This document shows positions 19,515 to 28,149 of a DNA stretch of 64,000 nucleotides, piece by piece. The DNA comes from a bacterium (GTDB lineage Bacteria > Zhuqueibacterota > Zhuqueibacteria > Zhuqueibacterales > Zhuqueibacteraceae): NCBI GenBank assembly GCA_023150945.1, contig JAKLJX010000017.1:96939-160938 (forward strand). Reading direction: 5' to 3'. The notes beneath the pieces were generated by a model. That model saw only the letters and a program-made list of their open reading frames with translations. It had not been told where the DNA came from and searched no databases. The translations under genes were made by a program, and so were the position numbers. Each line of letters starts with the position of its first letter. The first letter of the stretch is position 1.

Positions 19515-20729
19515 ATGACCATGAGCATCAAGGACAAGCTGCGCGAGTTGGAACGCGTGCGGCCGCCGGCCAGAACCAGCGTGCCGCCGCCGGTCGCGCC
19601 GCTTGAACAACTCCTGGGCGGCGGAGAGCAGGAGGGCTGCTTCGTCGTCGAACAACGCTATGCCGTGCACGAGCCTTACGGTGCCATCACCCTCGCCCGG
19701 CTGCGCGAGCTGCCCGGCGCGGTGCTCGGCATCGCGGCCAAAGATGACAGCGTCAATGCCCTGGCGCCCGACGAGGCGTTGTTCATCGACACCGAAACCA
19801 CGGGACTGGCGGGCGGCTCCGGCACGCTTGCGTTTCTCGTGGGCGTGGGTTACTTCGAGCAGGATCATTTCGTGGTGCGGCAATACTTTCTGCGCCAGCC
19901 GCATGAAGAGCGCGCCATGCTGGCGGCGCTGCAACGCCACCTCGCTGAGCGCCGCGGCCTGGTCACTTTCAACGGCAAGAGCTTCGACATTCCCCTGCTG
20001 CTCACGCGCACGGTGTTGCACCGCCTGCGGTTCGATTTCGCCAGCCGGCCGCATGTCGACGTTTTGCACGCCGCGCGCCGGCTGTGGAAAGCGCGGCTGC
20101 AGGATTGCTCGCTCGGCAATCTCGAAGCGCAGATTCTCGGCGTGCAGCGCCGCGAAGACGTGCCCGGCGCGCTGATTCCGCAAATCTATTTTGATTTCCT
20201 GCGTACCGGCAAGGCCGATCAACTTCGCGAGGTGCTGGCGCACAATCGCCAGGACATCGTGACGACCGCCGCGCTGCTGGGCTGCATCGGCCGGCTGGTG
20301 CAATCACCCTTTCAGTATGCCGCCTCGCGGCAGGAACTGCAGCAAGTCGGCCGGCTCTATCGCGAAGCCGGCGAGCTGGAAACCAGCATCAGATTGTTCG
20401 AAGAGCTGGTGCAACACCAGCAGCACGGCCTCGATGATCATCTCGCGCTCGGCTTTTGTTACAAAAGCCAGCGCCGCTTTGAAGACGCCAATCGCGTGTG
20501 GCAGCGCTTGATCGAGGGCTTTCCGTTTCATCCGCTGCCGTTCATCGAATTTGCCAAACATCTCGAGCACCGCCGCCGCGACTACCGCTACGCGCACGAA
20601 GTCGTGCAACGGGCTTTGCAGGCGCTGGCGCATATGGAGGAACTGCACCGCCCGCACAACTTGCTGGCCTACAAAGCCGATTTAACCCGCCGCGAAGCAC
20701 GGCTGCGGCAAAAACAAAAGACAACCTGA
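19515..20729 (+). CDS. YprB-type ribonuclease H-like exonuclease with C-terminal TPR
   Basis: About 404 residues. The RNase H-like DEDD-type core has motif I FIDTETTGLAGGSGT (Asp92/Glu94), motif II TFNGKSFDIPLL and motif III AHNRQDIVTT with the catalytic Asp. This is the YprB_RNaseH-like family (PF13482), cytoplasmic 3'-5' exonucleases of unknown substrate. Residues from about 285 form TPR-like helical repeats (AGELETSIRLFEELVQ and FEDANRVWQRLIEGFP), a common addition in this family. I chose ATG 19515 (MTMSIKDKLRELERV); ATG 19521 is equally plausible, and the longer frame overlaps DUF4416 and is unlikely. It lies 13 bases before the next gene. Confidence 0.83.
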   Translation: MTMSIKDKLRELERVRPPARTSVPPPVAPLEQLLGGGEQEGCFVVEQRYAVHEPYGAITLARLRELPGAVLGIAAKDDSVNALAPDEALFIDTETTGLAGGSGTLAFLVGVGYFEQDHFVVRQYFLRQPHEERAMLAALQRHLAERRGLVTFNGKSFDIPLLLTRTVLHRLRFDFASRPHVDVLHAARRLWKARLQDCSLGNLEAQILGVQRREDVPGALIPQIYFDFLRTGKADQLREVLAHNRQDIVTTAALLGCIGRLVQSPFQYAASRQELQQVGRLYREAGELETSIRLFEELVQHQQHGLDDHLALGFCYKSQRRFEDANRVWQRLIEGFPFHPLPFIEFAKHLEHRRRDYRYAHEVVQRALQALAHMEELHRPHNLLAYKADLTRREARLRQKQKTT

Positions 20730-20742
20730 ACTGGAGGGCGAC

Positions 20743-21984
20743 ATGAGTGCGCGTTTGGACCGCGTCGAGTTACTGATGCAGCAATCGCGTTTCAATCTGG
20801 CGCAACAGGAACTGCGGCAGGAATTGGCGGAAGATCCGCACCAGCCGCACGCGCATGCCATGCTGGCGCTTTGCCTGGCGGGCGAGGAAAAATACGCCGA
20901 GGCGCAACGCGAAGCCGAGGCCGCGGTTCATCTCGCGCCTGATCTTGCCTACTGCCACTATGTACTCGCCAGCGTGCTCGCAGATCAGGACCGGTACGCC
21001 GACGCCGAACCGGTGGCACGGGAAGCGTTGCGCCTCGATCCTGAAGACGCGGATTACTACGCGCTGCTCAGCCGCATTCATCTTGGCCGGCGGCGTTGGA
21101 ATGAAGCGCTGGCCGCCGCCGAACAAGGCCTGCAATTGGATGCTGAACACGTGGGATGCACCAATCTGCGTGCGCTGGCATTGGTGAAACTCAATCGCCG
21201 GGAGGAAGCCGGCGCCACCATCGATGCGGCGCTGGCGCGTAATCCGGAGAATGCGGTCACGCACGCCAACCAGGGGTGGACGCTGCTGCAGCGCCACCAG
21301 CCGGAAAAGGCCATGGAGCATTTCCGCGAAGCGTTGCGCCTCGACCCCGAACTTGACTGGGCGCGGGCCGGCATTGTGGAGGCGCTCAAGGCGCGGCATT
21401 TCATCTACCGCCTCATGCTCGGTTATTTTTTTTGGATGTCACGCCTCAGCCGGCGCGCGCAGTGGGGCGTGGTGATTGGCGGCTATCTCGGCTATCGCTT
21501 CCTGTACAGCTTCGCCCAAAGCAACCCGGCCTATGCGCCTTTTCTCTGGCCGGTGCTGATTCTCTATTTTCTCTTTGCCGTGATGACCTGGATTGCGCGG
21601 CCGCTGTTCAATTTGCTGCTGCGCTGTCATCGTTTCGGCCGCCTGGCGCTGTCCCGCGAAGAAACCCTCGCCTCCAACTGGGTGGGCGGCAGCCTGGCGT
21701 TGGCGCTGCTGTGCCTGGCGCTCTGGCTGGTCACGCGCAACTCGACGGCGCTGCTCGCTGCCCTGACGAGCGGTTTGATGGTCATACCCATTGCCGGCAC
21801 TTTTCGCGCCAGCGGCAAACCGCGCCGCACGCTGGCGATCTACACCGGTGTGCTGGGGGGATTGGTGTTGTTGGCGATCGCGCTCGAGTTCGCGAATTCG
21901 CCGCTGACCGGCGCGCTGCTCGCGCTGGTGCTGTTGGGCATCTTCGTGTTTCAATGGGTGGCGAATGCCCTGCTCTCCAAGTAG
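20743..21984 (+). CDS. TPR protein with C-terminal multi-helix membrane domain
   Basis: 413 residues. Residues 1-210 are about six TPR units (APDLAYCHYVLASVLADQ, RYADAEPVAREALRLDPED and similar), without a signal peptide, so cytoplasmic. Residues 230-413 carry roughly five to six transmembrane helices (WPVLILYFLFAVMTWIA, LALALLCLALWLVT, TGVLGGLVLLAIALEF, LLALVLLGIFVFQWVA). A GGAGG site precedes ATG 20743, and the gap from the exonuclease gene is only 13 bases, so translation is likely coupled. The protein probably anchors partner proteins at the inner membrane; the specific role is unknown. Confidence 0.83.
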   Translation: MSARLDRVELLMQQSRFNLAQQELRQELAEDPHQPHAHAMLALCLAGEEKYAEAQREAEAAVHLAPDLAYCHYVLASVLADQDRYADAEPVAREALRLDPEDADYYALLSRIHLGRRRWNEALAAAEQGLQLDAEHVGCTNLRALALVKLNRREEAGATIDAALARNPENAVTHANQGWTLLQRHQPEKAMEHFREALRLDPELDWARAGIVEALKARHFIYRLMLGYFFWMSRLSRRAQWGVVIGGYLGYRFLYSFAQSNPAYAPFLWPVLILYFLFAVMTWIARPLFNLLLRCHRFGRLALSREETLASNWVGGSLALALLCLALWLVTRNSTALLAALTSGLMVIPIAGTFRASGKPRRTLAIYTGVLGGLVLLAIALEFANSPLTGALLALVLLGIFVFQWVANALLSK

Positions 21985-22227
21985 TCTCGCCCCTCGCGCC
22001 GGTTCCCGCCCTGGTTGAATCCGTTTTTCGAGGAGCTTCGTATCTTTACCGCGCGTTGCGAAAAGAATGCGGCAAGCCGCCGCTGCCGCGCGCTGACGCG
22101 TGATCCCAGCGCAGGGCATGCCTTGCTCGCACCAGCGGCTGAAGTCCGGACCAATGCCAGCCGGCTGCGTGCGCACGCTGCGATTCAATCTTTTACCCAC
22201 TTACTCAACAGTTAAGGAGATGTGTGT

Positions 22228-24432
22228 ATGCGGAAGTATTTGATTGCGCTGTCTGCGCTGGTGCTGGCGCTGGCGTGGCTGCTGCATTATCAGGCGCCGA
22301 CCATCGAGGCCTCCAGCCATCGTGAAGCGCCGTTGATTGCCAACGATCCGCTGGCCGACAACACCGATCTGTGGGTGTTCCGCTCGCCGGATGATCCCAA
22401 CACCGTGACGATCGTGGCCGGCTACATTGGTCTGGAATTGCCGGAGGGCGGCCCCAATTGGGTGACCTTCGCGGAAGGTGTGCGTTATGAGATTCACATC
22501 AAAAACAAAACTTCGGTTGGCCCGCTGGGTTCGGCGAAAGATGACATTACCTATCGTTTCACCTTCCGCCAGGAAAACGAGGATCCCACCACGTTCTTCA
22601 ACATCCGCCTGGGCAAACAGAATCTCAAAACGACCTACACGATGGAAAAGAGCGTGGATGGCGGCGCCACCTGGAGCACGATGATCAGCAACGGTATCGT
22701 GCCGCCGAATCACATCGGCCCGCGCACGTTTGGCGGCAGTCCGGCTGGTTTGGGCAAGACCTACGAGCAAGTGGTGCAGGAAGCGGTCAACACCAGCTCG
22801 CCCGACGGCGAGAAGGTCTTCTGCGGCCCGCGCGATGATGTCTTCTTCGTCGATCTCGGCGGCGTGTTCGATCTCGGCCAGACGCGCAGCGCGTATGGCG
22901 CCGACGGATCGGATCCCAATAACGCGCGCGATGCGGTGGCGGGCTACAACGTGCATTGCATCGTGATGAACATTCCGATCACCAAGCTGCAGAAGGACGG
23001 GAAGTCGACCACGCAGGCGACCAACATTCTCGATGGCGATTTCGTCATTGGTGTGTGGGCTTCCGCCAGCCGCCAGAAAGTCACCACCCTGCAGCCGGAA
23101 GGCCCGGGCTCCAAGCCGGCGTACAGCGGCGAATGGGTGCAGGTCTCGCGTCTGGGCATGCCGCTCACCAACGAAGCCGTGATTCCAATCGGCATGAAAG
23201 ATTATTGGAATGCGGTGACGCCGTACAGCGCGGATGAGCAGAATTTCGTTCCCTATTTCGTGAATCCCGAGCTGGCGCTGTATATGGATGACAGCCAGTT
23301 TGGCGGCGCGGTGCCGGCGTTGTCCGCGCTGCGCATTCAGGCGCAATCCTATCCCGCCCTCGGCGTGATTCCGGGTTACACCACGCCCGGCTTTGATTTC
23401 CGCAACGGCAAGGACGGCGCGTTTGCCGCCGCCAGCATTCCAGGGATTGATTTCACCGGCACCGCGCTTGCCGTGCCCACCGGTCCCAAGCATCCGAATG
23501 TGCCGATTCAAACGGCGTTGGTGGCGCCGGGTGAGCCGCGGCGCGTCGACATTTTTCCCATCTTCTATTTCGGCGTGCCGAATGCCATTCCCTATCAGCT
23601 CGCCACCGGCAAAACCGGCGGCCCGCTCAGTGCCGGCAAGCCGTTCATCAACAACTTTCTGCCCATCACCAACGACAACGGCGTCTTCTACGGCGGCGAC
23701 ATGCTGCGCTTGAACATGGCCGTGCCGGTGACCGCGCGCACCTCGGCGGAGTACAGCGTCAATGCGCGCTTTGGCCTCGTGCGCGCCGCCGTGCTCGGCC
23801 TCACCACTTCGCCATACAACACCAACGCCAATCTCGAAGCCATTCCGCACATGGACGGCTTCCCCAACGGCCGCCGGTTGGAAGATGACGTCACCACCAT
23901 CGAACTGCAGGCCGTCGGCGGTTTGGTGCTGGCCGCGGTGGGCTTGCCGTTTGATGACGCCCTGCAAGGAAACTACGCCGATCTGGCTTCTTCCAAGCTG
24001 CTGGCCGAGCTGCTTTACAACGCCGGACCGACCAAGAACGATTTGCCGATCTCGACCGCGTTTCCGTATCTGCCCAATCCCCATCGCGGCTATGACTATG
24101 TGAAGAAGCTGGCGGCGGACGCGCCCAATCTGGTGCAGAGCCGCGGCTTGGGTATCGGCGTGCCCAACGGCTTTCTGCTCGAGCAGAATTACCCGAACCC
24201 CTTCAATCCCTCCACGCAGATTCAGTATCACGTTGCCCAGCGCGAGGTGGTGAAGTTGAAGGTGTTCAATGCGCTGGGGCAGGAAGTGGCGACGCTGGTC
24301 GATAAGCTGCATCAACCCGGCACCTACACCGTGTCATGGGACAGCAAGGGCTTCGCCAGCGGCACCTACTACTATCGCCTGGAAGTCGGCAACGAAGTGC
24401 TGCCCGCAAAGAAGGCGATTCTGGTGAAGTAG
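22228..24432 (+). CDS. secreted DUF4331 protein with FlgD-like C-terminal domain
   Basis: About 734 residues. A signal peptide (1-27) is followed at once by the family signature SSHREAPLIANDPLADNTD. DUF4331 continues to about residue 630 with paired halves (NIRLGKQNLKTTYTMEKS; RRLEDDVTTIELQAVGG). The C-terminus has the sorting-type domain (LEQNYPNPFNPSTQIQYHV ... GTYYYRLEVGNE). DUF4331 proteins are exported; their role is unknown. ATG 22228 is 8 bases after AAGGAG (22214-22219); an in-frame GTG at 22222 is too close to that site. The TPR gene 236 bases downstream is a recurrent neighbour of DUF4331 genes, but here a large hexamer satellite separates them. Confidence 0.87.
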   Translation: MRKYLIALSALVLALAWLLHYQAPTIEASSHREAPLIANDPLADNTDLWVFRSPDDPNTVTIVAGYIGLELPEGGPNWVTFAEGVRYEIHIKNKTSVGPLGSAKDDITYRFTFRQENEDPTTFFNIRLGKQNLKTTYTMEKSVDGGATWSTMISNGIVPPNHIGPRTFGGSPAGLGKTYEQVVQEAVNTSSPDGEKVFCGPRDDVFFVDLGGVFDLGQTRSAYGADGSDPNNARDAVAGYNVHCIVMNIPITKLQKDGKSTTQATNILDGDFVIGVWASASRQKVTTLQPEGPGSKPAYSGEWVQVSRLGMPLTNEAVIPIGMKDYWNAVTPYSADEQNFVPYFVNPELALYMDDSQFGGAVPALSALRIQAQSYPALGVIPGYTTPGFDFRNGKDGAFAAASIPGIDFTGTALAVPTGPKHPNVPIQTALVAPGEPRRVDIFPIFYFGVPNAIPYQLATGKTGGPLSAGKPFINNFLPITNDNGVFYGGDMLRLNMAVPVTARTSAEYSVNARFGLVRAAVLGLTTSPYNTNANLEAIPHMDGFPNGRRLEDDVTTIELQAVGGLVLAAVGLPFDDALQGNYADLASSKLLAELLYNAGPTKNDLPISTAFPYLPNPHRGYDYVKKLAADAPNLVQSRGLGIGVPNGFLLEQNYPNPFNPSTQIQYHVAQREVVKLKVFNALGQEVATLVDKLHQPGTYTVSWDSKGFASGTYYYRLEVGNEVLPAKKAILVK

Positions 24433-24460
24433 CCGGGGGAGGTGTTCTCTTTACTACACC

Positions 24461-24628
24461 TACTCTTACTCTTACTCTTACTCTTACTCTTACTCTTACT
24501 CTTACTCTTACTCTTACTCTTACTCTTACTCTTACTCCTACTCCTACTCGCTGAAATCGGCTAGGAGTAAGAGTTGGAGTAAGAGTAAGAGTAAGAGTAG
24601 GAGTAGGAGTAGGAGTAGGAGCGAGAGC
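24461..24628. repeat. hexanucleotide satellite in inverted orientation, able to form a very long hairpin
   Basis: The left arm (24461-24550) is 15 tandem hexamers of TACTCT, the last three varying to TACTCC/TACTCG. The right arm (24563-24628) is 11 hexamers of AAGAGT/AGGAGT type, the complement of the left arm. A 12-base non-repetitive loop (24551-24562) separates them. The two arms could pair over about 60 bp in DNA or RNA. It begins 28 bases after the DUF4331 stop and ends 40 bases before the TPR start, so it could act as a transcriptional barrier or mRNA end. Unlike CRISPR arrays, it has no spacers. Confidence 0.95.
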
Positions 24629-24668
24629 AAAACTTGGCATCGCTTGAACTGGAACGATCGAGTTCATT

Positions 24669-26006
24669 ATGCGTCATTGGAGCAGAAAACAAAAAACCGC
24701 GGCGGCACTCGCCGGATTTCTGGCGCTTTGGCTGGGCGCTTACTTCTTGTATTGGCAGCCCGTTGCGGAACAACCGCTGCCCGGGCTGAGTCCGCGGCCC
24801 GGCGCCGAGTTCTTGAACGCCAGGAAGGCGGTGGAATACTATCAATACGAGATTCGCCGCCGGCCCGAAGTGGTGGAGAACTACGTGCAGCTTGCGCAGA
24901 TCTTTTTGCAGGAGGCACGCGTCACCGGGCGGCACCATGAGTATTTGCCGCAAGCACAAACCATGCTGGCCGAGGCGCTGCACCGCGATCCGGATCATTT
25001 TCTCGCGCTCGCCACCAAAGCTTCGCTGCTGTTGACGCTGCATCAGTTTGAAGAAGCGCAGAAGCTGGTGGAGCAGGCGCGGGTGCGCGCGCCGCAAACC
25101 GCCTTCCTCTACGGCGTGCTGTGCGATGCGCTGGTCGAGCTGGGCGATTATGCTGGCGCGGTCAAAATGTGCGACGCGATGCTCGGCCTGAAGCCTGATC
25201 TGCGGGCTTATGCGCGCGCCGCCTATTTGCGCGAGCTGCACGGCGATCTCGCCGGCGCCTGCCAGGCGATGAAATTGGCATGTGATGCCGGCGTGTTCGG
25301 CCAGGAAAACCGGGCCTGGGTGTTGTATCAATTGGGCAAGCTCTACTTCATCCAGGGCAAGCTCGACACCGCCGCTCACCTTTACAACGGCATTCTGGAA
25401 GAGCGGCCGAATTATGCGTACGCGCTCGCCGGGCTGGCGCAGGTGCAGGCCGCGCACGGCCAGCGCGAACAAGCGGTCGCGGCGCTCCAGCAAGCCTACC
25501 GCGAAATCCCGGATCACGGCTTTCTCGAACAGCTCGCCGTGCTCTATCGCGAGCAGGGCGAACCTGCGAAAGCCAACGAAATGATCGCAATGGTGCTGGA
25601 AAACTTCCGGCAGCATGAAGCGCAGGGCTGGAACGTGGATCTCGAATTCGCGCGCTTCTGTCTCGAACATGATCTGCGAAGGGAGGAAGCGCTCGAGCGC
25701 GCCCGTCGCGAGTATGAACGCCGGCCGGCTCACCTCGAGGTGCTGGCTACTTACGCTTGGGCCTTGCATCTGAGCGGGAAAACCGCGGAAGCCCTGCCGT
25801 TGATGGAACAGGCGCTGCGCCTGCGTACGCCGCGGCCGGAGTTCCAATTCCGCGCTGGCGTGATGGCCGCGAGCCTGGGCCAAAACGAGAAGGCGAAGCG
25901 CCATTTCGAATCCGCTTTGGCGCTGCCCACCGGCTTGGCCAGCAAAGACCGGCAATTCGCGCAGCAACAACTCGCCGAATTGCAGCGCGCAAGCAAAGTC
26001 AGCTAG
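24669..26006 (+). CDS. membrane-anchored TPR protein (DUF4331 neighbour)
   Basis: 445 residues. One N-terminal transmembrane segment (about 10-29, AAALAGFLALWLGAYFLYW) leads to a long TPR superhelix from about residue 50 to the end (FLALATKASLLLTLHQFEEAQKLVEQAR; AWVLYQLGKLYFIQGKLDTAAHLYNGIL and others). It should be anchored in the inner membrane with the repeats outside. TPR proteins of this kind commonly follow DUF4331 genes, suggesting a shared export or assembly role; that is inference. The start ATG 24669 is directly followed by the anchor. A terminator hairpin lies at 26178-26220. Confidence 0.85.
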   Translation: MRHWSRKQKTAAALAGFLALWLGAYFLYWQPVAEQPLPGLSPRPGAEFLNARKAVEYYQYEIRRRPEVVENYVQLAQIFLQEARVTGRHHEYLPQAQTMLAEALHRDPDHFLALATKASLLLTLHQFEEAQKLVEQARVRAPQTAFLYGVLCDALVELGDYAGAVKMCDAMLGLKPDLRAYARAAYLRELHGDLAGACQAMKLACDAGVFGQENRAWVLYQLGKLYFIQGKLDTAAHLYNGILEERPNYAYALAGLAQVQAAHGQREQAVAALQQAYREIPDHGFLEQLAVLYREQGEPAKANEMIAMVLENFRQHEAQGWNVDLEFARFCLEHDLRREEALERARREYERRPAHLEVLATYAWALHLSGKTAEALPLMEQALRLRTPRPEFQFRAGVMAASLGQNEKAKRHFESALALPTGLASKDRQFAQQQLAELQRASKVS

Positions 26007-26177
26007 CCTCCGTCCGAAATCGCGAACTCTTGAGAAAAAGCTCCTGCAATGGCTCAGCCGTTGCGTCAGCATCCTCAGAGTTTCCACGAGACTCTAAGCT
26101 TTGCAAACCGCGGCTCAGCCGAGACGGGGACATTCCCCTACCGGCACGAGCTGACTTCCTCCAAATGCTGTGATCAG

Positions 26178-26220
26178 ACTCTGCCGCGATCGTTGCTTTC
26201 AATACCACGGCAGAGTTTTT
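26178..26220 (+). terminator. rho-independent terminator
   Basis: ACTCTGCCG (26178-26186) pairs perfectly with CGGCAGAGT (26208-26216), followed by a T-run. It lies about 170 bases past the TPR stop codon. Confidence 0.65.
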
Positions 26221-26596
26221 CATTCTCACGCCGCCTGAGTTGATTCGCGCCTTTGCCTCCCGCCACCTGCCCCCCCGCAAGTTTTTTGCGGCTCAGAATG
26301 GGGAATGCCATGCGCAGCCGCATTCCTTCTCCGATTTGTCGACAATAAAACCGAAACCGCTCGATCCTGCTGGCAGCACCTTCTCGGCAACGGCACCATT
26401 CCGATTCTTGAGAGGGTTTCTGGCAGCATGACGCACGCCGTCATTGTGTTCGCGCCACTGATGACCGGCGTACCGCGTCCAGGGTGCATCGCAATAGTCA
26501 CGGCGGCAAACACAGCGCGGGCCTCACGCCTGCGGCAGGCAAGATGTCTGCGCGGCCCACAGTTACGGAGGCGTTGCCCCAGTTCCGAATTTCCGC

Positions 26597-26625
26597 TTGA
26601 CTTGCGGAGATCACCACTATATATT
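26597..26625 (+). promoter_or_regulatory. sigma70-type promoter for the toxin-antitoxin operon
   Basis: TTGACT (26597-26602) and TATATT (26620-26625) with a 17-base spacer are each 5/6 to consensus. It is the best housekeeping promoter I can see in the window. Predicted transcription start is near 26632, about 120 bases before the antitoxin start. Confidence 0.62.
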
Positions 26626-26753
26626 GACCGCGGCTAAACTTACGAAATTCAGGCGCGCGCGGCCTTTTTGGTGTTTTTCTGGCCACATGACGTGACGGCA
26701 TACTTGCTGTGGCGCGTATCATCATGCATGGAAACAAAAAAGGCAAGAGCATC

Positions 26754-26978
26754 ATGAATTTTGAACAGATTGAGGAAAAGGCGTTGCAGCTCTCGGAAGA
26801 AGATCGTGCAAAGCTCGCACAGAGACTCCTGTTGAGTCTTGATGCGCTATCTGATGCCGAAATAGCAGAAGACTGGTTAGCCGAGGCGAAACATCGCGCG
26901 AGGGAAATAGATTCTGGCACTGTCCGACTCATGCCGGTTGAAGAGGTGAGACGTAAGGCTCAGGCGCTGTTACGATGA
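26754..26978 (+). CDS. addiction-module antitoxin component (TIGR02574-like)
   Basis: About 74 residues. The pattern MNFEQIEEKALQLSEEDRAK, LAQRLLLSLD and the C-terminal EDWLAEAKHRAREIDSG match the 'putative addiction module component' family, which pairs with RelE/ParE toxins. The C-terminal part would bind the toxin. ATG 26754 fits the family N-terminus; an upstream in-frame ATG at 26709 adds residues not seen in the family. Its stop (26976-26978) overlaps the toxin start in ATGA, the usual coupled arrangement. The partner toxin is frameshifted, so this antitoxin may be a remnant. Confidence 0.82.
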   Translation: MNFEQIEEKALQLSEEDRAKLAQRLLLSLDALSDAEIAEDWLAEAKHRAREIDSGTVRLMPVEEVRRKAQALLR

Positions 26979-27269
26979 GTTACTTTTTTCATCCCGCCGC
27001 AGAGGCTGAATACCTTGAGACAGTCGCATTCTGCGAGTCGAGGCAGCCGGGTCTTGGTGCGGCTTTCTTGGCGGAATTCGAGAAGGTGATGAAGAGTGTG
27101 TGTGGGGGGACCACGTAGATATCCAATCGAGAATGAGCCGGACATGAGACGAATTCGGATGAATCGCTTCCCGTTCACAATACTGTACCGTGAAAAGGAT
27201 GGTATGATTCAAGTTCTTGCTGCAGCGAACCAGCGCCGGCGACCACAGTATTGGCTGGGCAGATCTTAG
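26975..27269 (+). pseudogene. RelE/ParE-family toxin, frameshifted
   Basis: The first frame reads MSYFFHPAAEAEYLETVAFC...FLAEFEKVMKSVCGG and then stops at a TAG (27117-27119). Dropping one G from the six-G run at 27104-27109 restores a full toxin of about 97 residues. It continues RRYPIENEPDMRRIRMNRF, then PFTILYREKDGMIQVLAAAN, ending QRRRPQYWLGRS. These are the core strands and C-terminus of ParE/RelE-type ribosome- or gyrase-targeting toxins. The start overlaps the antitoxin stop. The break is a single insertion in a homopolymer, so it may be decay, a sequencing or assembly error, or slippage-based switching. Confidence 0.85.
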
Positions 27270-27302
27270 TTTCCGACGTTCTCACCGATTGGCGTTCTTT
27301 GA

Positions 27303-27654
27303 GTGAAAGCGATCGCAGAAATTCGTGGGCATTTGAAATCGGGCAGATTCGAATTCAGTTTTCACGCTTTCGGACGGATGGTTGAGCAGAACATGAGCGA
27401 AGGCGAAATGTGTGAAATTGCGGAAAACGCAGAAATCATAGAGGACTATCCGCAATGACAAATACGCACCGCGCTGCCTTGTGTTGGAATTTACGAAGTT
27501 GAGGCGGCCTCTTGCTCTGCAGGTTACACGAGCAGGGACCGGCAATGGCCTGATCAAAATCATCGCCGTTTGCCAACCCAAAGAAGGAGTCGGGCCTGCA
27601 ACGATTCGGAACGGAGATGATCATTTTTCATTGCCATATTTGTGGCCCGAATGA
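27303..27654 (+). pseudogene. DUF4258 protein (toxin-like), frameshifted
   Basis: From GTG 27303 the frame reads KAIAEIRGHLKSGRFEFS...GEMCEIAENAEIIEDYPQ and then stops at TGA 27456-27458. Removing one base near 27453 restores the DUF4258 pattern: NDKYAPRCLVLEFTKLRRP, ALQVTRAGTGNGLIKIIAV and DDHFSLPYLWPE, ending at 27652-27654. DUF4258 proteins resemble the RelE/BrnT superfamily and usually pair with a YgiT-type zinc-finger antitoxin, which is what follows here. The end overlaps the next gene by 38 bases. Confidence 0.8.
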
Positions 27655-27985
27655 GGCGTCCGAAGGAACTTTTGATGAATTGTTCAAACACAACGGCAAG
27701 CACGTCTCGGTGCAAGGTATTCCGGCCAAAGTATGTGTGCGTTGCGGTGATAAGCGGATTACCTATTCAAACATTGAACAAAACTCTGAACGATTCTTGA
27801 CCACAACGCAAGCGCTTGCACCGCGGAGAGCGCTGAGCTTCCACCTCAAAAAGCCTTTCGCTCCGTTCTCCGCGTCTCGATGGAGTGATGCCATCAATTC
27901 CGGCGACCGAATCGGCCACTGCCGAACCACGAGCCTACCGCGGTCCGGCACAGCCGTCCGCGGGAGCGGGCGCAGAGCATGCTGA
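27617..27985 (+). CDS. YgiT-type zinc-finger protein, probable antitoxin, C-terminus degenerate
   Basis: The first 55 residues match YgiT/MqsA-type zinc fingers: CHIC at residues 6-9, FDELFKHNGKHVSVQGIPAKVC, then VCVRCGDKRITYS, giving two CxxC knuckles. After about residue 60 the translation (NSERFLTTTQALAPRRALS onward) stops resembling the family and runs into intergenic-type sequence. The usual C-terminal helix of the family therefore seems lost or was never present. It overlaps the frameshifted DUF4258 gene, the arrangement of a toxin-antitoxin pair. Whether it is expressed is uncertain. Confidence 0.6.
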   Translation: MIIFHCHICGPNEASEGTFDELFKHNGKHVSVQGIPAKVCVRCGDKRITYSNIEQNSERFLTTTQALAPRRALSFHLKKPFAPFSASRWSDAINSGDRIGHCRTTSLPRSGTAVRGSGRRAC

Positions 27986-28149
27986 CGCAAGGGCATTTTG
28001 CCGTGCGACGGGATGACAGGAAAAGTGGCGTCTCCTTGCGCAAATAGAACCGCTAATAGTAAATTCCATGTGGCAAACATACATTTTCCAAAGATACGAG
28101 GTGGGTGCGTGCAGGCTTCTCGGCGGGGCACAAGTGAGGTTGAGGCATA

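Larger units (their letters stand above)
26007..26753. other. intergenic region with a terminator and a strong promoter
   Basis: About 750 bases without a recognisable gene. It holds a terminator hairpin (26178-26220) for the upstream TPR gene and a near-consensus promoter (26597-26625) for the toxin-antitoxin genes. The rest gives only short, unconvincing frames. Confidence 0.5.

Noticed and set aside
22201..24315. 704-residue minus-strand open frame
   Set aside because: It lies antisense to the DUF4331 gene; the translation is rich in His, Arg, Gln and Gly and has no family motif. It is a by-product of GC-rich codon use.
24461..24628. Hexamer array as a CRISPR or as a coding repeat (Thr-Leu or Ser-Tyr repeats)
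   Set aside because: The units are 6 bases with no spacers, and the open frames across it are forced by the repeat; neither has a ribosome site or homology.
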